A stretch of DNA of 64,000 bases from Brachypterus glaber. Lineage: Eukaryota; Arthropoda; Insecta; Coleoptera; Kateretidae. Shown here in pieces: positions 13,729 through 26,139 of this stretch (within the stretch, counting starts at the first letter, position 1; the number at the start of each line of letters is the position of its first letter). Under the pieces are notes generated by a model. The model did not search any database. It was not told the origin of the DNA and was given only the letters and a program-made list of their open reading frames with translations. The stretch is from NCBI GenBank assembly GCA_958510825.1, contig OY294047.1:45987365-46051364 (forward strand). Reading direction: 5' to 3'. A program made the translations under genes and the position numbers.

Positions 13729-13928
13729 TTATTTGACTAGATATATAATATTATTTAAAGTCAATAATTTCGGATAGCAACTCCCGAATTTTTGACGTTT
13801 TTTCCCCAAGCCATAATCGTCAAAAATAACATTTAGTTTTTCTACTCTAAATTGAAATCCCCTTATATTTTGACACTGGTCGAAAAATTGTCAAAATTTA
13901 AACGATCTTTACTCTACTAGTCACATAC

Positions 13929-14235
13929 CTGTTAATTCCATCCACACATCTCGCACTATTTCTACAAGGATTGCTGTAACACTCGTTGACATTGATCTCG
14001 CAATTGTGCCCCGACGTTCCAGACTTGCAGATACACTGGTACCCGTTCACCAGGTCCTGGCATGTTCCTCCATACTGGCATGGGTTCGATTCGCACTCGT
14101 TGATCTGGGTTTGACAGAGATAGCCCGTGTAGCCGGGATGACAAGTGCAGCTAAATTCGTTCTCGCCGTCGATGCATTCCCCGTGCTGACATGGGGATGA
14201 CTGACAGTCGTTGATATTGGTTTCACAGGATAAAC
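13929..14235 (-). CDS. Notch: Notch exon: end of EGF 14, EGF 15-16, most of EGF 17
   Basis: A 307-nt exon whose first two bases complete the Gly of PPGFTG. It codes LSCET, then NINDCQSSPCQHGEC (EGF 15, one residue shorter between C2 and C3), QINECESNPCQYGGTC (EGF 16) and NVNECYSNPCRNSARC (EGF 17). It ends GIN plus AG before GTATGTG; the next exon adds C to give Ser. EGF 17 has NSAR where most repeats have NGAT/NGGT, a small departure. Two other-frame readings over this exon are shadows. Confidence 0.97.
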
Positions 14236-14519
14236 CTGGAAAAATAAGGAATTAAAAAATTGCAAATTGGGCCAAAGTAATAAAAACCAGCCATCTCGAA
14301 TGAGCGAGAATACTTTCTCATAAAAAAAGTTATGTCCAGAAACAATTTAATACATTTTAGTGAGAGGGGGGCGCTGGAAAAAAATGATAATCAGATTTAT
14401 TGTGTAGTTTCATTTAAAATTTTATGTGGTTTTTAAATTTTTCTTCTATTCTTAATAATAAACAAAATACGACCAAAACAAAAGTTTAACCTCCCTTTAC
14501 CCCCCTCCCCCTAACCGAT

Positions 14520-14690
14520 TTTGCTCAAATACGAACTTGACCAAGATAATATAAAAATACATCTGCATACCAATTTTCAAGTCGCTAGCTCAAAGCGTTT
14601 TTAAGTTATCGTGGATACAGACAAACCGACAGACAGACATCATTTTTTTGTTGCTTATTTTTCTGGATGTTTTATGAAAAAAATTATGAT
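14520..14690 (+). repeat. GACAGACAGAC-type interspersed repeat
   Basis: CAGACAAACCGACAGACAGAC followed by a T run and GATGTTTTATG; related to 1418 and 49849. Confidence 0.45.
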
Positions 14691-14707
14691 GATTTATGCA
14701 AAAAAAA

Positions 14708-15044
14708 TTTTTATCCAATACATACAGATAGTAAGACAATTACCAGCTTTATTTTAAATAGATAAACTCAATAATAACCCTCGCGTGACTTTTACTTTAT
14801 TGAGTGGATAATTATTTATTTTACCCACTCAACTGTCACTTGTAAAATTATTTTCTTGTAAATGTCATTAAAATTTTTAATAAATATATGAATTCCTAAG
14901 CTATTTATTGGATAAAACCTTGTATGGCACTCATGGGTAAACCGATATTGCCCTCTCGAAAATTAACCTGCTTGGCTGACGCCTCGCAGATTAATTTTCT
15001 CATGGGCAATATCTTACTATACCCACTAGTACCATAAATAACTA
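14708..15044 (+). mobile_element. hairpin family A, copy 2
   Basis: Near-identical to the copy at 13393, including the complete hairpin and AATAACTATT end. Confidence 0.65.
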
Positions 15045-15319
15045 TTTTTTTGTGAGAAAGTAAAAAGATCTGATTGAATCAAAGTTTTTCTGGAATTATA
15101 GTCCACAACCTGTGACTAGGTTTTAACTCATCAAGGACTGACCCATACATTTATTGTATAATATATGAAATAATGGTGAGATATTACTATTATCAGTCCA
15201 ATTAATCTGTTTTTACTAAAAAAAAATCAAAAAATTTAAACTTTTTCGCTCGTCGATTTCATATTTGTTGTTGTTAAAAGTGTTCTTGTGACAAAAGTCA
15301 CGTTTAAATGTTGACTTAC

Positions 15320-15556
15320 CTGTGAACCCTGGTGGACATTCGCAAGTGTAGCCGGCTATGGAATCGTGACAGGTGCCGCCATTGCGACAGGGGTTCGAGA
15401 TGCAGTCGTCGATGTTCACTTGACACCTAGCCCCCGTGAAACCGGTGGCGCAAGTACATTTGAAGGAATTTATGAGATCGTTGCAGATTCCGCCGTTCAG
15501 ACACGGTTTGTCTTTGCACTCGTCGATGTCGATTTGGCACTGGGTTCCTGTGAATC
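15320..15556 (-). CDS. Notch: Notch exon: end of EGF 12, EGF 13, EGF 14
   Basis: A 237-nt exon with a CTTGTTACAG acceptor and a GTAAGTC donor. It codes FTGTQCQI (end of EGF 12), DIDECKDKPCLNGGIC (EGF 13) and NIDDCISNPCRNGGTC (EGF 14) and ends PPGFTG with a split Gly. Both repeats are calcium-binding type. A 19.6 kb intron lies upstream in transcription and a 1.1 kb intron downstream. Confidence 0.97.
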
Positions 15557-16754
15557 CTGTAACAAGAAAATAAAACATTAATAATACTTGCAATGGGTAA
15601 AAGTGAGAAACTTTAAAACAACAGTCTCTTCCAGGTTTTTCCCGAAAAAAATCAGAAGCAAGATTTACTTGAAATACAACATTGATAACTTTTTTAAGTT
15701 TTAACTCAAGTAATCCACAGTGTGGAATACTTGGGTTTCAATTACTATAGAGAGAATTTGCTTTCGTACAATTTTTAGTCTTTACAAGTTATTAGTGCCG
15801 TACTTTCAAAATAAAGCGTTGGTTGGAAAATATATATAATCCCATAAAACATGTTAAATTCCCTTAGCTAGCTAAATTACTTTTACAGGTCTTCCAGGCC
15901 ACTTGACACGCTGAAATTAATTCGAACTGGCTGTTGAAACGTCAGACGTAAAATAATCCAACACCTTGGTTTGGGTCGGTTTTTTCGCCTTTTTGTTGTC
16001 TTTGATGCTAATAGGAGGGCATAGCCCCTCCACTTAAACGATGAGAATACAATTCTAACAAAAAATATGCCCTAAAAGCTTTAAAAACCCTAAAAACCAG
16101 CCAATAAAAATACAGGACGTACACTTAGCTTCCTGTACGTCGGACGTACAAATAACCTGTTCTAAATATTTTTTTTTAATTGTGCATTGTACACGTTTTT
16201 GAGGTTATTCTTGAAAAATTGGTAATTAGTTCTAAGATGAAACTTGGCCTAATTTTCCCTATTCTTCGAATTAAAAAGAGGTTCTGAATAACCCTATATG
16301 CTAAGATGAAATTGCAAATAACATGAATAATTTTTATATATTAAATATTAATGCAAACAAAATACTCGTATAGTTACTGACAGATTACTATAATAATTCA
16401 AACTTACAATCACAATTTGTATAAATTCCCTATTAATACAAATAGGTATTTACATAACTTACGTATGTAATATGGATAATTATACTATTCGCAGTCTCAT
16501 GACTAAAAGTGTAGAAGAGAAGAGTCCTATTTTTTTAAAAAATTTTTTTTTCGTAAAACAAAAAAAAAATGATTTTTTTTTCAAGTTTTATTTATTTATT
16601 TTTTTTTCATTTTTCAAAGAACTTTTTTAATTATTTTTTTCAAATTTTCTTTTTTTATTTTTATTTTATTTTTTTTTTTAATTTTTAAAAGATCTTTTTT
16701 AATTATTTTTTTTTCAAATTTTCTTTTTTTGCAAAAACAAATAAAAAAAATTAT

Positions 16755-17274
16755 TTTTTCCAACACCTTCACAGAAACACTTGTTTTGAGCACTATTTTA
16801 AATGTCAAAAGTGAGTTTTTTTCCACCAGTGACTAAAAAATTTTTCACCCACTCTTTTACGTACAGCTTTTGATCTCACCCAAAATTAGTTACATACCCT
16901 ATTAATTAAGTATTATAACTATTCTATTAATAGAAGCACGTTAACTAAACCATAACAATTTAAGAAAACCCCAATTTATTCTTTAGTTTTTGAATAAAAT
17001 ACTGTTTTTATTAAAAATTCTGTCATCACCGCGTCCATTTTGACGTTTGTAAGAAATGTAAAACTAGCAATTGTTTATTTTTAATAGGCATACTTAGGCC
17101 ATGGCTACCTATTATTTTAGTATTAAGAAAACTTAATCTTAATATTTTTGGCATAATTTTTCGCAAAATTACAGATTTTTATTTAAAAATAAAAGGTGTT
17201 GGATAAAATTAAATTCTCAACTCGTGTATTAATTGATTTTATCTACTTAATACAATAGTTAAGAAAATAACTAT
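16755..17274 (+). mobile_element. hairpin family B, copy 1
   Basis: Begins TTTCCAACACCTTCACAG. Its inverse AAGGTGTTGGATAAAA lies near the end, followed by a short hairpin (GTGTATTAA..TTAATAC) and AAAATAACTATT. About 520 bp, no coding frame. Confidence 0.65.
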
Positions 17275-17334
17275 TTTTTTTATTTTTTTTTAAGTATTTG
17301 GGAAAATCCAATATACCATTCATGTAAATAGTAT

Positions 17335-17400
17335 ATAATTGAATGCGTAGCATTACATATCTCCACGGCTTGTTTTCTAATACGGGCGTGTTTGTTTAAG
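17335..17400 (+). repeat. short repeat also present inverted at 22190-22225
   Basis: GCGTAGCATTACATATCT plus CACGGCTTGTTTTCTAA; the second half resembles family E (CGGCTTGTTTTCTAAACTT). Confidence 0.4.
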
Positions 17401-17904
17401 TTCGTACGATATCGTAAAGCATATTTTATCTGCAGGCTTTACGATCTAATCTGCATTAGAATTTAATCATTTATCTTTGTACGGAAAAAGAAAAAAATAA
17501 TCGTTATAAATTAGATTTTATGCATTTCTATAAATATTGATGTGAGAATTGAATTTTAAGTTACGCAAAGGGTATGGGATTAATATAATAAACTTAGTGC
17601 ATATTACATCAATGTTTCATAATAGTGACAAATTTTTATCTTAAAAATGTTCATGATTATGTTGCAAAATGACAAGTTTTTTGAATTTCATTTCCAACAC
17701 CAGTTTTTTGGATCATTAAGAATGATTAATTATATTTTTTAGCCTGTATCTTTTGTATTTTGTCTTTTTCCAATTAATTCTCATTTTTTAATGGTCCTTT
17801 AACCATTTCATTAAACGCTTCCTCTACTTCCATTTTACTATTGCTATTGTTTCAATAATTTATTATTTCATCAATCTATTTTCTAATCATCGTACAGAGT
17901 GATA

Positions 17905-17949
17905 TTGGTAGACTGACAGTTTCGGGCTGCTGGCCCTCTTCAGTACCAA
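17905..17949 (-). ncRNA. hammerhead ribozyme motif, copy 1 (type I, short stem III)
   Basis: Read on the minus strand from 17949 to 17905: UUGGUA (stem I) - CUGAAGA (core CUGANGA) - GGGC CAGCA GCCC (stem II) - GAAA (core) - CUGUCAG (very short stem III) - UC - UACCAA (stem I, perfect 6 bp complement). The predicted cleavage is after GUC, between 17911 and 17910. All invariant core bases of the hammerhead are present. The tiny stem III is typical of hammerheads in Penelope-like elements and animal retrozymes, which may cleave best as dimers (family knowledge). It lies in sense orientation inside a Notch intron. Confidence 0.85.
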
Positions 17950-18258
17950 GAGTCAATTCTGCACGCTGATCAAGAAAACTTTTTTAGACTTTATTCGCAA
18001 AAGGAATATAGTCATTAGATTGATGTAGACTTGTGTGCCATCTATTGCTAGATGTAGACAACTACTCATACCTCTCCTAGTCTGGAGACTTTGAATGGCA
18101 AGTTGAAGATTTGTGTGTCTCAAGCACATAGTACCACTAACGTGTGGTTAGACGTAGAATTAGTAAGGATAGAATGGTTTAATTTTAAACAAAGTTATAA
18201 AAATATTAATTTATTATTATTCCATCAATCTATTTTATAATCATCGTACAGAGTGATA

Positions 18259-18303
18259 TTGGTAGACTGACAGTTTCGGGCTGCTGGCCCTCTTCAGTTA
18301 CAA
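18259..18303 (-). ncRNA. hammerhead ribozyme motif, copy 2
   Basis: Same architecture as the copy at 17905, exactly 354 bp away: core CUGAAGA (18297-18291), stem II GGGC/GCCC, GAAA, short stem III, GUC cleavage site between 18265 and 18264. The stem I 5' arm is UUGUAA instead of UUGGUA, so two of six pairs are lost; the core is intact. Activity is probably weaker. Confidence 0.78.
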
Positions 18304-19266
18304 GAGTCAAATCTGCACGCTGATTAAGAAAACTTTTTCAGACTTTATTCGCAAAAGGAATATAGTCAATAGATTGATGTAGACTTGCGCGCCATCTATT
18401 GCTATGTAGACAACTACTCATACCTCTCCTACTCTTGGTAGTAAGGTAATAAGGTCTAGGAAAAGTACTATTTTCCGAGTCGACCTGTAATCTACTATTA
18501 AGAGACGCCCAATTTTGTTCCAAATTGCCTAAATATAATGTACCAAATTTATGGTCGATAGGTCAACGTTAATAATTGCCGGTCGAGACCTAAAAAAGGG
18601 AAACAAAACATATTTTTGTTTTTTAAAAATGCAAAGAACAAAAAAATTTTAGATATTGTGTCATATAATCAGAAATTAGAAATTTTAAAAGGTTCTAAAT
18701 AATCGCAATTGTAATTTAAATTACTTTCTTTAGTAAATTTATCTGAATCTTAAAGAATTTGGTTAAAAACAATTAATAAAAGTAAATCTCTTGAGATTCA
18801 GGAAACGCCGACAAATTCAACATAAGAACTTTTGAATAAATTTAAAACTTTAGTGTGAACGAGAGCAATTACTGCTGGAGAATTAAATCAAAACAAGTTT
18901 AACATGCCGCAAAAAAATAATCGGGAGCGTTTTTAGAGGGATTGTACCGTTATTTAAATTAAATACAAAACCCTTTTTGTGTTAGCATTATAGCATAGAA
19001 ACAACATACCGGGTGACCCACCCAAGGTGACATTATTTTTTTCTTTATTATTTTTTATATTATTATTTAGATAAAAACAATTGTAATAACCACAAGAAAA
19101 AAAATACTAAAATACAGAAACTTTAAACATTTAATAATTTAAAACATATTTTAAGCTACAGGTGTTGAATTAAACATTGTACGGGACGCGTGATATTACC
19201 CATTTAAAAATGAACCAAATGGGTTCTGGCGGGCATTGTCGGTCAATTTTTGTCTTTGGTTTTATC

Positions 19267-19594
19267 TCACTAGTACCGTAAATAACTTTTATCCAATACA
19301 TACAGATAATAAGACAATTACCAGCTTTATTTTAAATAGATAAATTCAATAATAACCCCCGCGTGGCTTTTACTTTATTGAGTGGATAATTATTTATTTT
19401 ACCCACTCAACTGTCACTTGTCAAATTATTTTCTTGTAAATGTCATTAAAATTTTTAATAAAAATATTAATTCCTAAGCTATTTATTGGATAAAACCTTG
19501 TATGGCACTCATGGGTAAACCGATATTGCCCTCTCGAAAGTTAATTTTCTCATGGACAATATCTTACTTTACCCACTAGTACCATAAATAACTA
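19267..19594 (+). mobile_element. hairpin family A, copy 3, behind a partial 3' end
   Basis: 19267-19287 is a lone family A 3' end (CACTAGTACCGTAAATAACT) joined head-to-tail to a copy that starts at 19288. The hairpin loop of this copy is partly deleted (GAAAGTTAATTTTCTCATGG). Tandem insertion is known for Helentron-like elements. Confidence 0.6.
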
Positions 19595-19878
19595 TTTTAA
19601 TTGTTAAGATGTTTTAAGTTTGACAAGAAATAAACGTGGCAACAGTTCCACCTCAAGTAATCTTTTATTACAATTAAATTTGGTAGATATAATTTTTCGA
19701 ACGTAAATCTGGCAATTAAGGAGGACATTTAGCCCAATTTAACGACTTCGAACATAAAAAATCTGCAGGTTAAACTTTTATTACGAGAATTGCCGGATCA
19801 AGTTAATCGAACGCCAATCAACGGACTTTTTCGCTGATTTTATTGAACTTCGATCGGCGATTAAAATGCAGTCGTAGA

Positions 19879-20386
19879 CAGTGGCGTAGCCGCGAGGGCA
19901 AGGGGTTTTAGGCCCCAACATGGAAATTAATTAAGGTGGGCGAGCCAATTATTGCCGCGTTAAGACATCCTATTTTGCTTTCCCATTTTGAATATTTTCA
20001 AAATTTCGGAAAGCCTTGTATTCGTGCAAAAATTTTTAATTTTTTTTGCGTATTTTTGCGTTTTATGACGTTTTATTTCGATATATATATACGCATATAC
20101 GTATACGCGTATCTTTATTCTAAGGGGTAAAAAATAAACAAACTGCAGGAGCTTCAAAACAAATATTACTGCATTTTAAAAAAGATTGCACCCTGACAAT
20201 ATTAGGAGTCCATGTCCAGGGCCGGACATAAGAGGGGTATTGGGGGGGGGGGGTGTATAATAATGAAAATAACTTTTGGCTTACTATACTTTTTAGCGGA
20301 GTAAAACTTTAAAATAACACCAAACAACTTTTTTGCATAATAATAATGCAAAATTTTGCATAAATAATTTTCTGGCTAAGCCACTG
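19879..20386. mobile_element. hAT-like non-autonomous element
   Basis: Terminal inverted repeats CAGTGGCGTAGCC and GGCTAAGCCACTG, the CAGTGGCGTA type common in hAT elements. About 508 bp, non-coding. An 8-bp target duplication is not clear. Confidence 0.5.
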
Positions 20387-21105
20387 ATCGAATGGGCACT
20401 AAGCAGGTTCATTAACGTTACGTGTTGATAAAAAACGAATGGGTTCGATCTTAAACCCATATTTTATTGAGTTTAATTATATATCATACGAAAAAAGATA
20501 ATGCAGCTTTTTTTAATGAGAAATATTTTTACTCATTTAGGATAAATGATTAACATTGTCTCACAGGTAAATTTAAAGTAATTTAGGTTATTATATAGAT
20601 ACTTTTGATTTGGCCCTTTTGGGAAAGTATTTTTAATTTTTTTCATTTTAAATAAAAATCTAAATCTAAAAACAACATTTATGAAGAATATAACTAAAAA
20701 AGTAATGATTTAAAAAAATGATATTGCATCTAACAAAAAATTAGTATAGCTAATTTTATTCACACAGATTAATCGAGTTTATTTTAATTTAAATTTTGTA
20801 TTATTTTATTACATTTTTTGCATTACTTAAAGTAGAGTTAACAGAAATCAATTCCCAACTCACCTACAACTTTTAGAATTTGTAAATTACAAAGATTTAC
20901 TTAACTTCTAGCTGTGATATAATATCACTAATATTAAACCATTGTAAAACTAGCGGAAATTTAATTTAAAAATAGAAAAAAAAAATCAATTTATACAAAA
21001 TTAACACGTGTATATTCTATTTAGTTTTTTAGTAAACTCATGTATTTTTTTGGTTCTTGGAAATTTAAAATTTACAGAATGATTCTAATTATATATTTAT
21101 CCAAT

Positions 21106-21434
21106 ACATTATCTGTATGTATGTATGTAAGACAATTACCAGCTTTATTTTAAATAGATAAACTTAATAATAACCCCCGCGTGGCTTTTACTTTATTGAG
21201 TGGATAATTATTTCTTTTACCCACTCAACTGTCACTTGTCAAATTATTTTCTTGTCATTAAAACTTTTAATAAAAATATGAATTCCTAAGCTATTTATTG
21301 GATAAAACCTTGTATGGCACTCATGGGTAAACCGATATTGCCCTCTCGAAAATTAACCTGTTTGGCTGACGCCTCGCAGGTTAATTTTCTCATGGGCAAT
21401 ATCTTATTTTACCCACTAGTACTATAAATAACTA
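21106..21434 (+). mobile_element. hairpin family A, copy 4
   Basis: TTTATCCAATACATTATCTG start with a small duplication (GTATGTATGTAT) near the 5' end; full hairpin and ATAAATAACTATT end. Confidence 0.62.
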
Positions 21435-22229
21435 TTTTAAACTTCAATTACAATTATTATTCAAAATCATTTGGTTACTATTTTTTATTAGTTTTCCTTT
21501 TTTTATTTCATCATACCAGTTTATTTTGATCGAAATAAAATAATTTTATCTGTATATAACAACATTAGGAAAAGGCCGGCTGGATAAAATTTACCATTGT
21601 ATGGGAGTATGGTAACCGAAGATCATTTTTTCAAAATTACTTTTTAATTTATGTTCAAAATTAATGGAGAGTTCCTACCACAAGCCAAAAATCTTATTTG
21701 GGGCTCTCCATGACTCTGTATAAATATATAATAATAAACAAATAATAATAAACAAATTTTGAAATTATTTTTAAATTATACAATTTTTATAAAACCTAAC
21801 TAAATGTTTAGGTATGTATTTTAGTCTGTTTAATCTTGTTACAATGTTACATTGTCAATGTAATAAATTAAAATTTCAGTGCACACTAACTGACATTGTG
21901 ATATCTAATTAAATAATAATCCAAGTACGACAATAAAGTTCCTACAAAAAATCAAGTTTCAATTGGACGTACTTACATCAAAAATAATTATTCATATCCC
22001 TTTTAAATCCGCACCGTTTTAATGTGCATAAAATACATTCAATAAAATTTTATGCCGCCTGGTAACACCCAGAAACATTTTATTTAAGAGGCTTAAATTA
22101 ACTCTAACTACAAAGTTGTTTTATTTGATTTATAAAAAAAATAAACTAAAATCTTAAAATATACTGAAAACGTCATTAGCAATAATAATAAACAAGCCGT
22201 AAAGATATGTAATGCTACGCATGCCATTA

Positions 22230-22780
22230 TACACGGTGATCAATAACTGGCATGTCAAAATTTAAGAGGTTGTTCTAAATCCAAAAATATCAAAAAAAGC
22301 TTCTATAAAGGTTGGTCCGGAAATGAGCCCTAAGGTCCTAAGGCCCTAAGGTCCTTTAAAAGTGTAATAAAAATAACGTTTTTAATTAATAACTCTGGTA
22401 GCCTCTAAACTAGAGCGACGAGCTTTTGCATGTATACTAGTATTCATAAGGGCAATAAGTTTATGTTAATTAACCTTTTTGATTTTATCTAGAGGCGTGC
22501 CTAGACGGACAAAATATGTGAGGCTTAACACATTTTTGTCCCAAACTTTTTTATGTGTTGGTTTATTGGATTTTTTGTAAAAAATATAGATTCCTTGAGC
22601 AAAAATACATAAAAAATGGCATATAGTGTAACACTGTAGGTGCAACCGTTTTCAAAAAAAAAATGCAATTGTGCCACCAGAAACGCTACTGTTTAAAGGG
22701 CTATTACTCCTTTAATATTAAATTTAGATGTTTTGGTGAAGAATACTTTTTTGCTCAGTTTTAAATGAAGAATTACCCTG
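22230..22780. mobile_element. degenerate TA-type foldback element
   Basis: The right end GAATTACCCTG and left CACGGTGATCA resemble the CAGGGTGATTC termini of the 3121 element. The interior shows similar phrases, but the arms no longer match well. Confidence 0.3.
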
Positions 22781-24135
22781 CAGCATTAACTCCTTGATTA
22801 ATACAATGTAACATTCTTTTCCGTGAGCTAGTTGACACAGTGCTTAACTAGATTGTTTCTTTGTCATCTAATTAACCCGTTTGCTTCCGATCGAAAAATA
22901 CGGTATTTTCCCATTAGAAATACGGTTTAAATATTAACAATTAAATTAATTGGCATCTAGGGTGGTCCAAATTAAAATAACTCAAAATAATTTTTAAAAA
23001 ACGTCAATTTATAGGTTAAAACTGACTAAAACTTAAAATTAAAATGGGTAAAATCATTATAAAAAATATTTTGACGCTTCTTAAAATTAAAACTCTCCTT
23101 GCCTGGTGAATTTCTTAAATTTTTTATGGCAAATTTTGCATTTTTTTGGGAATGAATTAAAATTTAATTACGAACTATGATTGAGTGTATTATTTTATTT
23201 TAGTTTTTTTTTTGTGGTATATTTAAATTATAATAACAATCTGTAATATATGCAATTTATTTCGATATGCTTACAATATCAATAGCAATTTTTTTAATTC
23301 TTAAATTACATTAATCATCGAACTTAAATAGACATAAAAACTACATATCGAATGTGAAGTATCCTTAAAAAAGTGGGTATCTAATTTTATATAATTATTT
23401 GATATTGAATAGAAGAAGTAGCAATTATTTAGAAATTGAAAACCATTATATTTAATATTTATTAATTTGGACCACCCATTCGTGTTTGGGAACTATTTAT
23501 TTATGTGCTTTAGGTTTTTGTTATAGGCGAGAATCTATACATACAGTGTGTTTGACGGAATTACGGTGGTTAGAATTCCAACAATGGTATAAGTGCAAAA
23601 ATGAGATTTTTCTTGTACACGACAATGAAAACTCGTTGTCTTACTTTAAACGTTTCTTTTTAATGGTTTATATTTGCGTTGTACGTTGTTTGCTATCCAC
23701 CGAAAATCTGTTATACATATATCGCATATTTTTATAAAATGTATTTATTAATAAAATTGACTTTATTAAAATACGTTTTTAAATAATTTTAATATTTTTA
23801 AGAAACTTTCGAAAAAGTATCCCATATTTTTTTGCAAAATAAATAAAATTATTTTGGACATTAGCAAAGTAGGCGTGTGAATAGTCGTGATTATATTGAG
23901 TATCATGAATAGAAAAAACTCCGTATTGTGATGTCAGGAAAAACTTGAAGAAGAAGAATTACTTTATTTAAAAACGGCTTCGTGAGAAATTTCAATTTTT
24001 GTCAAAAACTGTTTGGAAAAGTCCCAAAAACAACCTAAAATCAAAAAATCCGGTGTGGTTTGAATTTCCATTTAACTTTGTTTAAGGCTAGCCGTGAGGG
24101 ATTAAAAATTTGCGACAACTGTTTTGAGTAGTGTA

Positions 24136-24843
24136 GGGGCTGTCCATATATTACGTAACGCAATTTTTCAAAAAAATTCCCCCCTCCCCCCTGTGTAACA
24201 AACTGTCACATTTACCAACACCCCCCCCATTTTGTTTCGCAATAAATTTAACTGTATTCTCACTATTGATTCGTTTTTCTCGACAAAACAAACATGAACC
24301 TAAAATATAGTATAACATAACCTTAAAAAAAATTTACACGAAAAAATCACTCAAACTTTAAAAAAATATTCATAATCAATATCACACAGGGAAAAATAAT
24401 AGGTACCTCTTTTTACACTGAGTGTCACATATAACTCGTATATTGTTTAAGCACAGGTACACAAAATAGTACACACATTGGTGTTCTGTGAGTACACATT
24501 CCGCGCGAAAATGTATCATCCCCGATGATTCATCGACAAGATCACGCAAGAACATGGCCGTAAGATTTTTTTTTTAATATCAATGTCAATAGTTTTTTTA
24601 CTGATTACAATATTATTTAAATATGCATAGTTTCGTCAATTTTTGTATGAAAAAGGGAATTATGGGCTAAATAGTAATTTATGTTGAAATAAAAATACAT
24701 CTGCCAAGCTTAGGAAATAAACATTAAATTTATTAAATTCCGTTACGTAACGTTTACCTAGACCCCTCCCTCCCCCCTGTCACAAACTGTAACAATTTCT
24801 CTGACCCCCCCCTAGGCGCGTTACGTAATATATGGACAGCCCC
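24136..24843. mobile_element. 708-bp MITE with GGGGCTGTCC termini
   Basis: Left GGGGCTGTCCATATATTACG and a perfect inverse at the right. Inner arms carry C-rich tracts (CCCCCCTCCCCCCTGT). GTA flanks both ends as a possible 3-bp duplication. Non-coding. Confidence 0.7.
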
Positions 24844-25164
24844 GTACATGATGGTTACATAAAAACTAACTCTCCTCATGGTTTCAATTTGGCATACCTA
24901 ATGAAATTAAAATTAAAATAGCAATTAAAATCATATTTTCTTTATTATTATTCGATCAATTGAGAGTCTCTTTTTTATGCCGTCAAATAACGATGGAGTT
25001 ATTAGCATTCCGTTCAGATATTGATTACAAATATTTACAGCTTTAAAAACTGGCTTGTAATCTTTTTTTGTAGTCCTCTCTGTTTAAAATAGGCCGTGAA
25101 CATAGGTGATGCTTCGCACTTAAAATGTATAAACTTCGAAGTGGATATTGCATAAGTAAATATC

Positions 25165-25684
25165 TTTTATCCAACACCTTCACAGAAACACTTGGTTTGA
25201 GCACTATTTTAAATGTCAAAAGTGAGTTTTTTTCCACTAGTGACTAAAAAATTTTTCACCCACTCTTTTACGCACAGCTTTTGATCTTACGCAAAATTAG
25301 TTACATACCCTATTAATTAAGTATTATAACTATTCTATAAATAGAAGCACGTTAACTAAACCATAAAAATTAAAGAAAACCCCAAATTATTCTTTAGTTT
25401 TTGAATAAAATACTGTTTTTATTAAAAATTCTGTCATCACCGCGTCCATTTTGACGTTTGTAAGAAATGTAAAACTAGCAATTGTTTATTTTTAATAGGC
25501 ATACTTAGGCCATGGCTACCTATTATTTTAGTATTAAGAAAACTTAATCTTAATATTTTTGACATAATTTTTCGCAAAATTATAGATTTTTATTTAAAAA
25601 TAAAAGGTGTTGGATAAAATTAAATTCTCAACTCGTGTATTAAGTGATTTTATCCACTTAATACACTAGTTAAGAAAATAACTA
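25165..25684 (+). mobile_element. hairpin family B, copy 2
   Basis: TTTTATCCAACACCTTCACAG start, inverse AAGGTGTTGGATAAAA near the end, then hairpin CTCGTGTATTAAGTG / CACTTAATACACTAG and AAAATAACTATT. The best preserved copy of the family. Confidence 0.68.
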
Positions 25685-26139
25685 TTTTCACTACTAGCTT
25701 CAGAACATACCATTATTTATTATGTTTTTAGACTGTGAAATCAATTTTCTTCACCTATAGTAATAATAATTTTTTCTCTCCTAGTAGGAGTAAATTTTAT
25801 AAACAATTGATTTCTGTCACTTTAGATGTTTCAGTTCTTTGTGCAATTTTTACTAATTAAACCCAAGAAAATAGCTTTAAATAACTTTTTATTTATTAAA
25901 TATATTTAATTATAATTATTACCAATTAATAGAATCAATAATTAGCTAAATATCATGAAAAAAAATTATGAAAAAACTAAATTTTTAAACGTTAGTTCAA
26001 AGTATTTATTTGAGAAAATGTTATTGATTAAGGCTACTTAATTTTTATAAAAATTTCATGAAATATCATTTCTGTTAATAATTTATTTTATTATTTGAAT
26101 AAAAATAGTTAAATAGTTCTAGTAGTGAAAAAACTAATA

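Larger units (their letters stand above)
14236..15319 (-). other. Notch intron, 1.1 kb, repeat-bearing
   Basis: Holds a GACAGACAGAC-type repeat (about 14520-14690) followed directly by a copy of hairpin family A (14708-15044). The rest shows nothing. Confidence 0.85.
17860..18436 (-). repeat. tandem repeat carrying the two hammerheads (354-bp period)
   Basis: About 240 bp at 17860-18104 recurs at 18215-18436 with few changes, including the ribozyme, a block GACTTTATTCGCAAAAGGAA and CATCTATTGCTA. The spacer between the homologous parts, about 18105-18214, occurs once, so this is a dimer with one spacer, as in a retrozyme or the LTR-like repeats of a Penelope-type element. No reverse transcriptase is seen beside it. 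Confidence 0.75.

Noticed and set aside
16614..16826. Lysine-rich minus-strand ORF starting MEKNSLLTFK, with a relative at 25043-25237
   Set aside because: The shared start is simply the family B repeat; the remainder is poly(T)-derived low complexity.
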